64,000 nucleotides of DNA from positions 49,565-113,564 of the forward strand of contig CAZHTM010000002.1 in assembly GCA_964535735.1 (NCBI GenBank), given 5' to 3'. Position 1 is the first letter of the stretch; the number at the start of each line of letters is the position of its first letter. Positions 8,108-17,089 of the stretch are shown here, piece after piece. Origin of the DNA: J089 sp964535735 (GTDB lineage Bacteria > Fidelibacterota > Marinisomatia > Marinisomatales > J089). The translations under genes and the position numbers were made by a program. A model generated the notes under the pieces. It worked only from the letters and a program-made list of their open reading frames with translations, did not search any database and was not told the DNA's origin.

Positions 8108-9898
8108 TTATTCGTCATACAAGGCGTCAATTACCGTCTTGTATTTTGATTCCACCACTTTTCGCTTCACCGACAGCTTGGGCGTCAGTTCACCGGTTTC
8201 AATGCTCCAGGGATTCGACATTAAAGCAATTTTTTTCACTTTCTCATATTGAGCGAAATCCTTCATAGCTTCCTCTACAACCCCATTATACAAGGCAACC
8301 ACCTTTTCATTTCTTACCAATTCTTCATGGTTGTCAACAGGAACATTATTGGCTTTGGCCCACTCATAGAGAGCCTCAAAAGCGGGAACTACAACCGCTG
8401 AAACAAATTTTCTCCGGTCGCCAATGACCAAACATTGCTCAATATATTTTGATTTAGTTAAAGCATTTTCTAAAGGTGCAGGAGCAATATTTTTTCCGCC
8501 GGATGTCACGATCAAGTTTTTCTTTCGATCGGTAATTTTTAAATAACCATCTTCGTCGAACTCTCCAATATCGCCGGTATGGAACCACCCGTCCTCATCG
8601 ATAACTTCTTTTGTGGCTTCCGGATCATTGTAATATCCCTTCATTACATTATCACCACGACAAAGAATTTCGCCATCATCGGCAATTTTAACTTCCACTC
8701 CATCAATGGGAGGCCCCACGGTTCCAAATTTATATAGTTCAATATGGTTTACCGTGATCACCGGACTGGTTTCAGTTAATCCATATCCTTCAAGAATTGG
8801 AATATTGGCGGACGCAAAAAACTCACCAATATCTTTGGAAAGCGGTGCACCACCTGAAACAAAATATTTCAACCGACCACCCACTCGTTCTTTCAATTTG
8901 GAGAAGACCAGTTTTTCGGCCAGTTTAAATTGAAGTGCTAATAATCCTGAGGGTTTTTGATTCCGTTGGAAGTATTTCGCAGCTCTGGCCCCAACGCCCA
9001 AAGCCCACCAGAATATTTTTTGCCGTATCGGAGGGTCGTTACTCACTTTATCCAGAATCTTGGTATACATTTTTTCATATAGTCGTGGTACGGATGTCAT
9101 GACCGTGGGATGGGCCTCCGCCATATTATCAGCGACGGTTTCTATACTTTCGGCATAATACACGGTGCTTCCGGCTGAAAATGCGGTATAATGTCCCACC
9201 ATCCGTTCAAAACTGTGAGATAAGGGTAAAAACGACAAGAAGACATCTTCTTCGCCAACAGAAATGGCTTTACGTCCAGCTTGTACATTGGATACTAAGT
9301 TTTTGTGTGTCAGCATCACCCCTTTTGGATTACCCGTCGTTCCGCTGGTGTAAATCAAGGTTAATAAATCATCTGGAGCCACGTCTTTGGCAGTTTCACG
9401 AATGGAAAATCCTTTTTCAACATCCGGTCGTCCCTGCTCGATAACAGCCTCCATCGTAACGACGTACTCATTACCCGCCAGAGAGTTATTCATCGTAATG
9501 ATTTTATTCAGTTTAGGACTATCATTAATAAACTCAAGAACCTTTTCAGCCTGAACTTCATCTTCGGCAATGATTAATTTGGTTTCGGAATCGTCCAGTA
9601 TATACTTTATTTGGTGCGGAATCAGTGTTGGATAAACTGTAACAGTAACGGCCCCCAGACACGTAATGGCGTAATCCGATATCGCCCACCGGGGATTGTT
9701 TGTGGAGAGAATGGCAACTTTGTCATCCTTTTTAATTCCCATTTGCCGTAGTCCCGCGGCAAAGGCATTCACCTTTTCGTATACTTCATTAAAGGTCAAT
9801 CCCACCCATTGCCCATTTACTTTCTCATAAAACGCATCATGATTTCCGTACTGATCGATGGTGTTGAAAAAAAGTTCAGGTATCGTTGTGTATGTCAT
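8108..9898 (-). CDS. Long-chain fatty-acid--CoA ligase (AMP-forming)
   Basis: Activates fatty acids to acyl-CoA through an acyl-adenylate. ANL-superfamily motifs are complete: TLIYTSGTTGNPKGVMLTH (P-loop, about residue 182), EGYGLTETSPVI (A5), WFHTGDIGEFDEDGYLKITDRKKNLI (A7/A8) and a C-terminal Lys near ELTPKLSVKRK. The 596-residue length and wording fit the FadD/FAA1-type long-chain group (COG1022) rather than acetate or medium-chain enzymes. It precedes gpsA in a likely lipid-related operon. A start SD (GAGAGGATGTC) lies just before ATG 9898. Confidence 0.9.
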   Translation of the reverse strand: MTYTTIPELFFNTIDQYGNHDAFYEKVNGQWVGLTFNEVYEKVNAFAAGLRQMGIKKDDKVAILSTNNPRWAISDYAITCLGAVTVTVYPTLIPHQIKYILDDSETKLIIAEDEVQAEKVLEFINDSPKLNKIITMNNSLAGNEYVVTMEAVIEQGRPDVEKGFSIRETAKDVAPDDLLTLIYTSGTTGNPKGVMLTHKNLVSNVQAGRKAISVGEEDVFLSFLPLSHSFERMVGHYTAFSAGSTVYYAESIETVADNMAEAHPTVMTSVPRLYEKMYTKILDKVSNDPPIRQKIFWWALGVGARAAKYFQRNQKPSGLLALQFKLAEKLVFSKLKERVGGRLKYFVSGGAPLSKDIGEFFASANIPILEGYGLTETSPVITVNHIELYKFGTVGPPIDGVEVKIADDGEILCRGDNVMKGYYNDPEATKEVIDEDGWFHTGDIGEFDEDGYLKITDRKKNLIVTSGGKNIAPAPLENALTKSKYIEQCLVIGDRRKFVSAVVVPAFEALYEWAKANNVPVDNHEELVRNEKVVALYNGVVEEAMKDFAQYEKVKKIALMSNPWSIETGELTPKLSVKRKVVESKYKTVIDALYDE

Positions 9899-9992
9899 GA
9901 CATCCTCTCCCTCTCATTTTTAAGGTCAAATATATTGACAAATTTTAATTTAGTCCGCTAATTTCTTTTACCATTTCAGAACCTCAAATTAT

Positions 9993-10076
9993 GCCGGGGT
10001 GGCGGAACTGGTAGACGCGCCGGTCTCAAAAACCGGTGGAGGTAACTCCGTGTCGGTTCGAGTCCGACCCTCGGCA
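9993..10076 (+). tRNA. tRNA-Leu (anticodon CAA)
   Basis: 84-nt class II tRNA. The acceptor GCCGGGG pairs with CCTCGGC. The D arm contains GGCGGAACTGGTAGACGC. Stem CCGGT/ACCGG encloses loop CTCAAAA (anticodon CAA). A long variable arm (TGGAGGTAACTCCGT) and T arm GTCGG-TTCGAGT-CCGAC follow. Discriminator is A. Confidence 0.95.
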
Positions 10077-10184
10077 CTCTTTCCTTCCAGCATTACTTTA
10101 AGTGCGAATTTATTCTTGATTTTCATTGAATAATCTTTTACTTTAACCCCTGAGGTGCTAGTTAAGTGCCTTTGGTATGTGGTT

Positions 10185-10230
10185 GGGGCAGCGATTCATC
10201 TTGTTCCGAGGTCAATATGAATTCTGCCCC
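10185..10230 (+). terminator. Long hairpin after tRNA-Leu, probable terminator
   Basis: GGGGCAG pairs with CTGCCCC, and inside it ATTCAT pairs with ATGAAT, separated by a small bulge, giving 13 bp. The stem is followed by GTTTTAT. It lies about 110 nt downstream of tRNA-Leu on the same strand. It may end that transcript; the 19-nt loop is large for a classic terminator. Confidence 0.45.
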
Positions 10231-10242
10231 GTTTTATATATA

Positions 10243-10271
10243 AAAAGGCCAACATTAGCGTCGGCCTTTTC
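10243..10271 (-). terminator. Rho-independent terminator of the 10298-12579 cluster
   Basis: On the minus strand GGCCGAC pairs with GTTGGCC around loop GCTAAT, flanked by AAAA before and TTTTTATAT after. A G-U pair makes the stem complete only on the minus strand, so it terminates the leftward cluster that ends at 10298. Confidence 0.8.
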
Positions 10272-10297
10272 TAAACATGGTATTGTTTGGAAGACTA

Positions 10298-10804
10298 TTA
10301 TTTACGTCCCTTTTTATTCGTATCTTCAGCTAATTGGTCGTTGATTTTCTTCAAATCATTCTGAATCAGGGTAATATTCTGTTCAATATCAGAGAATCTG
10401 CGGTTGGTTCGACGCCGTTGACTGTCAAATGCATCCTGCTGATCCTGGATATCCTGATTCACGGATTTAAATTGTTTCTCAGTTGCCCGCTTGAATTCTG
10501 CTAAACTGTACTCCACGTCCTCAATCATACTGGTCAAGCTATCGGTGGTTTGATGAATAAGATCCGTGTTGGCCACAATATCCTTTTGAGCTTTTTGTAG
10601 ATGCTTTCCCCTGCCGATAAATTGAAGATTTAACTTCCGCAGTTCTTCAGAAAAATCAGCATTTACTTCATCCACATGTTTCAACTGTTTCTTTTCCATT
10701 ACATCCATCCGTTCCATCACCAGTGTGTATGTATATTGGATATACCCACCACCCGCAAGAAGGATAATCATTAATCCAAATATGACTTTATCTTTTACGC
10801 TCAT
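10298..10804 (-). CDS. Unknown membrane-anchored coiled-coil protein
   Basis: 168 residues, not recognised. One N-terminal membrane segment (about residues 7-27, VIFGLMIILLAGGGYIQYTY) precedes an almost uninterrupted coiled-coil rich in Lys, Asp, Gln and Leu with no Cys. This suggests a periplasmic rod tethered to the inner membrane. It starts 18 bp after the upstream coiled-coil gene and is followed by a clear terminator, so it is the last gene of a four-gene leftward cluster of unknown function. Confidence 0.6.
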   Translation of the reverse strand: MSVKDKVIFGLMIILLAGGGYIQYTYTLVMERMDVMEKKQLKHVDEVNADFSEELRKLNLQFIGRGKHLQKAQKDIVANTDLIHQTTDSLTSMIEDVEYSLAEFKRATEKQFKSVNQDIQDQQDAFDSQRRRTNRRFSDIEQNITLIQNDLKKINDQLAEDTNKKGRK

Positions 10805-10822
10805 TTCGTCCTCAGCTATGTT

Positions 10823-11149
10823 TTAATCTAAACCTTCCAATCGACGTTCCCAGGCACTTAATTCCCGTTCTTCCTGGTCGTCATCTTCAACGTTCGACTG
10901 ACTATTCAATTCTTCTGACCGATCTCTCAATTTCTGCAATAAAAGACTTTTCCGATCCGTATTGGCTTTCAATTGCTCCATCAAGGATTGAATCTCTTCA
11001 TTAAAGTCATCAATGGTCTTCTCCATTCGATTGACCAACTCATCCATTAGCGCTTTGCCATACGAATTGTCAATGACTTCTAACAGATCGTCAAATTTTT
11101 CTTCCAGATATTTTTGCCGACTTTCCTCGGTTTCAAATGGCTGGTCCAT
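10823..11149 (-). CDS. Small coiled-coil protein, paralogue of 29907-30323
   Basis: 108 residues, no signal peptide, highly charged and helical. It shares a clear pattern with the protein at 29907-30323: YLEEKFDDLLE versus YMEEKFSELIQ, then YGKALMDELVNRMEKTIDDFNE versus YGKPLQDELIRRLEKTIADFNE (each split into short matches), and the tail ERELSAWERRLE versus EKELSEWERRLE. I do not recognise a named family. The two copies sit in two separate envelope-gene clusters, suggesting a cytoplasmic partner of those envelope proteins (inference). Confidence 0.65.
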   Translation of the reverse strand: MDQPFETEESRQKYLEEKFDDLLEVIDNSYGKALMDELVNRMEKTIDDFNEEIQSLMEQLKANTDRKSLLLQKLRDRSEELNSQSNVEDDDQEERELSAWERRLEGLD

Positions 11150-11202
11150 AGATGAAAATTACCGATAGTTGTTTCAAAGAAAAAATGGAAAATCAGAACG
11201 TA

Positions 11203-11640
11203 TTACAGAGATTTTGGAATCCAACCTCTATGCGAAAATTCAGTTTCAAGGGGTTCGAATATTTTTACCTGAATTGAATATGGAAACCGATCCACCGCAT
11301 GAAATTCCGTCATAGATTTTCCCGCAATGGCAGTTTCCGAACTCCGTTTATAGACATATTTCCCCCCTGCAATGGTCACTTCAATCCAATCAGTAACTTC
11401 AATAACGAGAGAATATTCATAATGCCTTATATCTTGGGGAACTTTGCGCCGTTGCGTCACCAAAGTTCGTGATTCCGGTATTCGATATTCCAGCTCATAT
11501 TCCAGAGAATCCAAGATGGTTTGTATCTCCTGATAAACCAGGTTGGGATCCCCTTCATAACGATAATCCCACTTCATCCGTCGAGGATGAATACAGGTTG
11601 AAATCTGAACGGCTAATATGACAAGGAGGAAATATTTCAC
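11203..11640 (-). CDS. Unknown secreted protein, possible lipoprotein
   Basis: 145 residues. The N-terminus MKYFLLVILAVQISTCIHPRR has a short hydrophobic signal ending in ISTC, a weak lipobox with Thr at -1. The mature part looks beta-rich (LVIEVTDWIEVTIAGGKYVYKR). No family recognised. It lies 53 bp before the coiled-coil gene and 12 bp after the secreted protein gene, in the same leftward cluster. Confidence 0.55.
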   Translation of the reverse strand: MKYFLLVILAVQISTCIHPRRMKWDYRYEGDPNLVYQEIQTILDSLEYELEYRIPESRTLVTQRRKVPQDIRHYEYSLVIEVTDWIEVTIAGGKYVYKRSSETAIAGKSMTEFHAVDRFPYSIQVKIFEPLETEFSHRGWIPKSL

Positions 11641-11652
11641 TCCGAAATCACA

Positions 11653-12579
11653 TCAATACAGATCAAAAATCGATGGTCCATTGTCTACAGGTTGGCTTGG
11701 TTTTACCCGGATCATATAATCGGGATTATAATAGGCTAACACGAGTTGAGATGTCCCAGAAAGGACCGGGAAAATTGTTTCAGTATCCTGCACATAGGAA
11801 ATAAGCAGTAATTCAATCTGACACGGCATCGACTGCCACGAACGATGTTGGTACATTTTGCTATAATCCATATCCAGGGGGTTGGAACTGGTAGTCATAG
11901 GACCGGAAACCGAAAAACTGGAACTTGTGGGATTCCCATACAATTGATCCAGTATTTGACTCAAATCTTTGAATTTTTTATCGTGAGAATCCTGATCAAA
12001 GGGATCCAGTGGAAATGAAATTTCAACTTTCCAAAATCCACTATCTGAATAGAAATAGGACATCAACACTGTATCGGGACCAAGTGTTGACCAATAGGAT
12101 ACAGAACTACTATCACGGGAATACAATGGTGACATCCAGGAAGTAACGGGAGGAATGGATGACCGTTGAACACCCCAGGGATAGCCTTTATATCCATAAT
12201 CCAATGATAGATCCAGAGGCTCCGCAGGCGATGAGGATTCCATCGATAATGCTTCCCGGAACGTTGCGACCGAATCTGTGACTCCAATGTCACTGGAATC
12301 CACGACAATCAAATTGGTATCTAAGATGCCGTGCAGAGAGGTGTCCGGATCTTGGGACATCATGGGAGTTACCAAAGAATCCTGCTCGAAGGAATCCTGG
12401 ACAACGGCCTTAGTTGTATCTTCATCACCTGGAGACACACCTAATAACGTCTCGATTATCGACGTGCTATCCGCAATATGTAATTGCAGAGAATCTAATG
12501 TGTCCGTTGAATCTATGGTCTGCGCAAAAGAAACAGCGCTAACCATCATCGCAAATAACATCAAAACCCGTTGCCCCAT
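11653..12579 (-). CDS. Unknown secreted protein with Ser/Thr/Asp-rich N-terminal region
   Basis: 308 residues. A signal peptide (MGQRVLMLFAMMVSAVSFAQ) is followed by a low-complexity, acidic Ser/Thr-rich stretch (about 21-130) and a C-terminal globular region beginning LDLSLDYGYKGYPWGVQRSSIPPV. The YPWG-start motif and the later YFYSDSGFWKVEISFPLD look like a small soluble domain that reports or binds something in the periplasm, but I cannot name it. It is the first gene of the cluster ending at the 10243 terminator. Confidence 0.55.
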   Translation of the reverse strand: MGQRVLMLFAMMVSAVSFAQTIDSTDTLDSLQLHIADSTSIIETLLGVSPGDEDTTKAVVQDSFEQDSLVTPMMSQDPDTSLHGILDTNLIVVDSSDIGVTDSVATFREALSMESSSPAEPLDLSLDYGYKGYPWGVQRSSIPPVTSWMSPLYSRDSSSVSYWSTLGPDTVLMSYFYSDSGFWKVEISFPLDPFDQDSHDKKFKDLSQILDQLYGNPTSSSFSVSGPMTTSSNPLDMDYSKMYQHRSWQSMPCQIELLLISYVQDTETIFPVLSGTSQLVLAYYNPDYMIRVKPSQPVDNGPSIFDLY

Positions 12580-12663
12580 TTTTTCACCTATTCAAGTAAA
12601 GGTTTAATATCGTGGTTCAGGAAAAAATACATTAAACAATTTCTTTCATACAAGCGCTATTCC

Positions 12664-13638
12664 TTAACGAATGACAGTGCCAATGCGATTCAATCGTGGA
12701 ACCCAGGTATCCAAATCCAAAGAAAAGTAAACGAATAAAGCCTCCCCGAGAATCAAATTTTCCGGAACAAAGCCCCAATACCGGGAATCCAGACTATCAT
12801 CGCGGTTATCCCCCATTGCCCAGTAATAATTCTGTTCAATGGTGTACCATTGATAGTCGGTGATGGGTTTATCATCAACATAAAGATATTTTACTTCGTT
12901 CTGTGTGATAGTAATAGTCCAGGGATTCAATAAATTTCCCCGTGGATAATAATTGTCAAATACGTCCCGGCTACCTTTTCTTCGATACAGATCGTTTGGG
13001 TCCGTTATGGTAAAGTAATACTTTATATCCCCCTTTTTTAAGGCAACCTCATGACCGTCCATGATCATGATAGGCAAAAGAAATTCCCAATTCGTGTCCC
13101 CGTTTATGGCGACTTTATCTCCTTTTTGAGGGATTCGAAGTGGTTTGAAAAAATCTTTATTCCCTTGATCCCCCAGAAAAATTTCCCGTTGTTGAAACGT
13201 TTCCGGTAACATGGAACCAATGTATTTTCCATGTTCAGGTAAGGGAAATTTCGTACCGTTTACAAAAACCTCCCGAGCCCGAATTTCCAATGAATCCCCT
13301 GGTTCAGCAATGCATCGTTTGACATATTTATGATATTGGTCCCGGGGATATTTAAAGATGATTACATCGCCCTGATGAGGTTCTTTGAATTTTGGAAATC
13401 GATAGTTAGGAATGGGAAATCCAATATCGGTGTATGGAATTCCAATCCAGTCGGGTGTACGCATCCCATATACGAATCGATTCCCGATTAAAAAATCGCC
13501 GGTCATTATGGTGTTCTCCATACTACCCGTGGGTACGATATAAGCTTCCACGATCGTGACCTTCAGCAACAAGGCTATTATAATGATGGTCACTAAAGAC
13601 CGAACCTCATAAATGATTTTCTTAAATTTTGGACTCAA
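12664..13638 (-). CDS. lepB: Signal peptidase I
   Basis: Membrane serine protease that cleaves signal peptides of exported proteins. One membrane segment (about 12-32) runs into IVPTGSMENTI, which carries the catalytic Ser. KYVKRCIAEPGD carries the general-base Lys, and GDNRDDSLDSRYWGFVP is the conserved box E. At 324 residues it has a long insert (about 120-260) between the Lys motif and box E, as in other large LepB proteins. It is followed 24 bp upstream in coordinate by rnhB-yraN on the same strand. Confidence 0.93.
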   Translation of the reverse strand: MSPKFKKIIYEVRSLVTIIIIALLLKVTIVEAYIVPTGSMENTIMTGDFLIGNRFVYGMRTPDWIGIPYTDIGFPIPNYRFPKFKEPHQGDVIIFKYPRDQYHKYVKRCIAEPGDSLEIRAREVFVNGTKFPLPEHGKYIGSMLPETFQQREIFLGDQGNKDFFKPLRIPQKGDKVAINGDTNWEFLLPIMIMDGHEVALKKGDIKYYFTITDPNDLYRRKGSRDVFDNYYPRGNLLNPWTITITQNEVKYLYVDDKPITDYQWYTIEQNYYWAMGDNRDDSLDSRYWGFVPENLILGEALFVYFSLDLDTWVPRLNRIGTVIR

Positions 13639-13677
13639 TTATTATCTCCGGAATTGTTTCAATAATAAGATTTAAGT

Positions 13678-14613
13678 TTACTCAGACCCTCCAATGGCCT
13701 CATAATGAATAATTTCAGGTCCGCCTTTCTTTATATCCACTAGAATCGCGTCCAATTGAATGTCCCCGGTCCAGGATTCGTTTTCTAAGTATTGATCTAT
13801 GGCTTGGTACAATTTTTCTATTTTTTTCTCATCTATTTTTTGTGTCAAAATATCCCTGGACATCTGGGAACCGGACTTAACTTCCACAAAAATAAGTGCA
13901 TCCTCTTTTTTGGTCACAATATCCAATTCACCATAAGGTAGCGCCGAATAATTCATGGCCAAAACTTCATACCCTTTTTTTAGCAGATACAGAGCGGCAA
14001 ATTTTTCTCCCAGCCAACCAATACGTTTTTCCGACTCCAGCCATGTTATTGTGGGTAGATTCTCTTTAACAGGTCTAAATGTCTTTCGATGAATGGGAGA
14101 AGCTTTAAATTGTTTTAAAGCCGCGACATGGGTTTTGGTTCCATACCCTTTGTGCTGTCTAAAGCCATATTCCGGAAAAATGATATCCATTTTTTCCATC
14201 CAACGATCCCGCGATACTTTAGCCATTATGGATGCGGCTTGAATACACGGTACGGAATTGTCACCATCAATCACCCCTCGATTTGGAATTATTTGATTGG
14301 GTAACTCTGTTCCGTCTATGAGTGCCTCGGTCGGTTTGGTACGCAAGGATCCCATGGCTATTTGCATTGCCTTAAACGTAGCCTGTAGGATGTTAATTTT
14401 GTCGATAGTCTGATGATCCACAAACCCCACGGCCCAATCAATTGCCTGTTCTGAGATGGTGTGAAACGCTTCTTCACGCTGTCGAGGGGTCATTTTCTTT
14501 GAGTCTCGCAGATAGGGAATGTCATAGGTCTCGGGTAATATAACCGCTCCTGCAACAACAGGTCCCGCCAGACAACCACGACCCGCTTCATCCACTCCAG
14601 CAATTATTTCCAT
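13678..14613 (-). CDS. rnhB: RNase HII fused to YraN/UPF0102 nuclease-like domain
   Basis: Residues 1 to about 200 are RNase HII, which removes ribonucleotides from DNA and RNA:DNA hybrids. GVDEAGRGCLAGPVVAGAV carries the first Asp-Glu pair, ALIDGTELP a further Asp, and IQAASIMAKVSRDRWM is the family signature. Residues about 205-311 are a YraN/UPF0102 domain (GWLGEKFAALYLLKKGYEVL, YGELDIV, LIFVEVKSG), an endonuclease-like fold with the E-x-K motif. The two genes are often neighbours; here they are one frame with no stop. It overlaps comEC by 10 bp. Confidence 0.9.
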   Translation of the reverse strand: MEIIAGVDEAGRGCLAGPVVAGAVILPETYDIPYLRDSKKMTPRQREEAFHTISEQAIDWAVGFVDHQTIDKINILQATFKAMQIAMGSLRTKPTEALIDGTELPNQIIPNRGVIDGDNSVPCIQAASIMAKVSRDRWMEKMDIIFPEYGFRQHKGYGTKTHVAALKQFKASPIHRKTFRPVKENLPTITWLESEKRIGWLGEKFAALYLLKKGYEVLAMNYSALPYGELDIVTKKEDALIFVEVKSGSQMSRDILTQKIDEKKIEKLYQAIDQYLENESWTGDIQLDAILVDIKKGGPEIIHYEAIGGSE

Positions 14614-16970
14614 GATACTATCTCAAACTTTTCTTTACTCATACGTACCCAAAGGGCTCCTAACTTATCAGTTCTGTGTACGTCAATACTATGTTCTTTT
14701 AACCGTTCTAAAACAATTTCCGAAGGATGACCAAATTTATTGCGTGCTCCTACGGAAATTACAGCCAACTGCGGGTTGATAACGCTTAATAATGCCTCTG
14801 ACGTGCCAGTGATGGACCCATGATGCCCGATTTTAATAATCTTCACTTTCGGTAATTTCCACTGTCTCAGGAGGGCCCATTCCCCTTCCCGTTCCAAATC
14901 GCCCATCAACAGTACTCTGGTCGCTTCTTCAGAAACCAAAAGGACAATGCTTTGATTATTAATTGTGCCCGCTTGTTCCCCATTCTCTGGTGGCCATAGA
15001 AATTGAATGTCACTACCCCTACCACCATTTATATAGCTCCCAAATCGATGAGTATCTAGAATCGTCCCTGTGCTATCCAATAGAGATAATAGTTTCGACT
15101 CCAAATTGCTGTGCGGTTGGATAGACGCTGTGATCAGCGTGTCTACTTGCATTGTGCGAAGCACCGATAGCAGTCCACCCAAGTGATCTGAATGGGGATG
15201 TGTAACAACGATCCAATTAAACTTATGAATTCCTAACCATCGTGCTGTCGGTAGAATTACCTCCTTTCCTGAATCACGCCAATAAGTTCTGGGACCACCA
15301 TCCACCAGCATAGTCCGTTGATCCGGCAGTTTCAATAGGATGGCGTCCCCTTGTCCCACATCCAAAAATATCAACTCCAGCGCAAGTGGTTTCAAAGCCC
15401 ACGTCCAAACCACAAATGAAAGCAATGCCAATGCGCCAAAGATAGCCTGCTTAAAACGACGTTTATTAAGAAGGAAAAGACATGCCAACACTCCAGAATA
15501 AACTAGCATCACTACTGAATCGGATGATCCCCAGATAGAAATAGACGCCCATTTCCATTGGCTTAATACCGCCGCCGCTTGAGTAATGATCGCTTTAATC
15601 AACCAGACGGACTGTGCAACAGCATATCCTATTCCAGGAATCATTGATGTAAATATTAGGATAAAACCCAGGGAAACCAGAATTCCTATTAGTGGCACAA
15701 TTATGCAATTCGCCAGTATTCCAATCAGGGGGATGGTATGAAACATAGATGCCGTCACTGACAAAGTACCTACCTGTGCCGCAAGTGAGATTAGACCTAA
15801 GCTATAGATTAATTTTATCCACCACCTCTGCATGGATTGAATTCGCCAAGCTTCTGGAAATTGGGGTTCGATTTGATCCAGAAACACAACGATGGATAAC
15901 ACGGCCAAATAACTGAGTTGGAATCCTGTCTCAAGTATGCTCAACGGCCTAATAAGCAATGTAAGCAGCGCCACGGTTCCCATGATGTTGTATGGATTTC
16001 TTCGGCGGTTGAATAGTGGCGCCACGATATACAGTCCGCCCATACCGGCTGCGCGAATCACGGAAGGCCGAAACCCGGTCAGGGCGGAATACCCTGCCAG
16101 ACCGAGGATTACAACTAACCGATCCCATCCCCAGGGTACTCGGAATGTTCTCACGGCCAGTAATAAAATGGCTAATATATACCCAACATGTAATCCTGAT
16201 ACCGCCAGCACGTGAACAACACCAACCCGCTGAAATTGATGAATCAATTCCGGATCGAGACCTTGTTTATCGCCCAATATTAGCGCCGTGATTAGGGCAC
16301 TCGTCTCAGGATCCAACTGCCGATGGATACTCGCCTTAATCCAATTCTTGGCACCGTTAATCCCTTGCAAGATAGGATTTGGATCTCCGGGATAAACCTG
16401 AATCTTTGTCGAATCGTTTGTTGATAATCTTCCGAAGACATTATGTCGCGTATAGTACGCATGGTAATCGAATTCACCAGGATTACGGGGACTGCTTATT
16501 AAGGAAAAGGTAACGGATTCCAGATGAATTTCATCTCCTGGTTCACAATGAATTGAGTCTCGGGAGTAAAATAAAAAGCTGCACCGAGTGGGAACCGCAA
16601 CTTCTAGAGAATCAAATCTTATAGAATTCAGTTGGTACCGGTATTTTCCAGTTCGGGATTTCCCTGTGGATTCAAGCTGCCCCGTTAGTGATAGGCTTTT
16701 GGTATTTAGGGACATCAGGACGTGTTCGATATTCGTTATTCGGTTTTGTTCCATCGACAACCGCAACCATCCGAGAATGAATACAAAACTTATGACCAAA
16801 CACAGTTTACCCTTTTGATTGCCTATCCAATGACAAATGGCAAACAGTACAGCAATTCCTGTGGCAAATCCTGGTAGAGGGTGAATAACGCTCCATTCAC
16901 CAACGAGGAAAACCAAGGCGCACCAAAACAAAGGCATTCGGCGGTATATCTCATGTACAGATATTTTCAC
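14604..16970 (-). CDS. comEC: DNA uptake channel protein ComEC/Rec2
   Basis: Inner-membrane channel that transports single-stranded DNA during natural transformation. It is 788 residues with N-terminal membrane segments, an OB-like region (about 90-200) and the Competence domain (VHVLAVSGLHVGYILAILLL at about 250), then more membrane helices. A C-terminal metallo-beta-lactamase domain from about residue 530 (FLDVGQGDAILLKLP, VVTHPHSDHLGGLL, KIGHHGS) follows. All three parts of a complete ComEC are present. Presence of comF, recA and cinA elsewhere in the window supports competence. Confidence 0.93.
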   Translation of the reverse strand: MKISVHEIYRRMPLFWCALVFLVGEWSVIHPLPGFATGIAVLFAICHWIGNQKGKLCLVISFVFILGWLRLSMEQNRITNIEHVLMSLNTKSLSLTGQLESTGKSRTGKYRYQLNSIRFDSLEVAVPTRCSFLFYSRDSIHCEPGDEIHLESVTFSLISSPRNPGEFDYHAYYTRHNVFGRLSTNDSTKIQVYPGDPNPILQGINGAKNWIKASIHRQLDPETSALITALILGDKQGLDPELIHQFQRVGVVHVLAVSGLHVGYILAILLLAVRTFRVPWGWDRLVVILGLAGYSALTGFRPSVIRAAGMGGLYIVAPLFNRRRNPYNIMGTVALLTLLIRPLSILETGFQLSYLAVLSIVVFLDQIEPQFPEAWRIQSMQRWWIKLIYSLGLISLAAQVGTLSVTASMFHTIPLIGILANCIIVPLIGILVSLGFILIFTSMIPGIGYAVAQSVWLIKAIITQAAAVLSQWKWASISIWGSSDSVVMLVYSGVLACLFLLNKRRFKQAIFGALALLSFVVWTWALKPLALELIFLDVGQGDAILLKLPDQRTMLVDGGPRTYWRDSGKEVILPTARWLGIHKFNWIVVTHPHSDHLGGLLSVLRTMQVDTLITASIQPHSNLESKLLSLLDSTGTILDTHRFGSYINGGRGSDIQFLWPPENGEQAGTINNQSIVLLVSEEATRVLLMGDLEREGEWALLRQWKLPKVKIIKIGHHGSITGTSEALLSVINPQLAVISVGARNKFGHPSEIVLERLKEHSIDVHRTDKLGALWVRMSKEKFEIVSWK

Positions 16971-17027
16971 CTACACAACACCAAACTCAAATAAGTATTT
17001 GTTACAATTTAGAAATATTTTTCCTTT

Positions 17028-17056
17028 TTGTCACTCTCCAGCCCATCACGTAAACT
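17028..17056 (+). promoter_or_regulatory. Probable sigma70-type promoter of the AGCS symporter
   Basis: TTGTCA (17028-17033) and TAAACT (17051-17056) are separated by exactly 17 bp, 34 bp before the symporter ATG. The gap 16971-17089 is the only divergent promoter region between comEC and this gene. Assignment is by consensus match only. Confidence 0.4.
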
Positions 17057-17089
17057 TACGCTTAATTATTTCATTCAAATGAGGACCTT

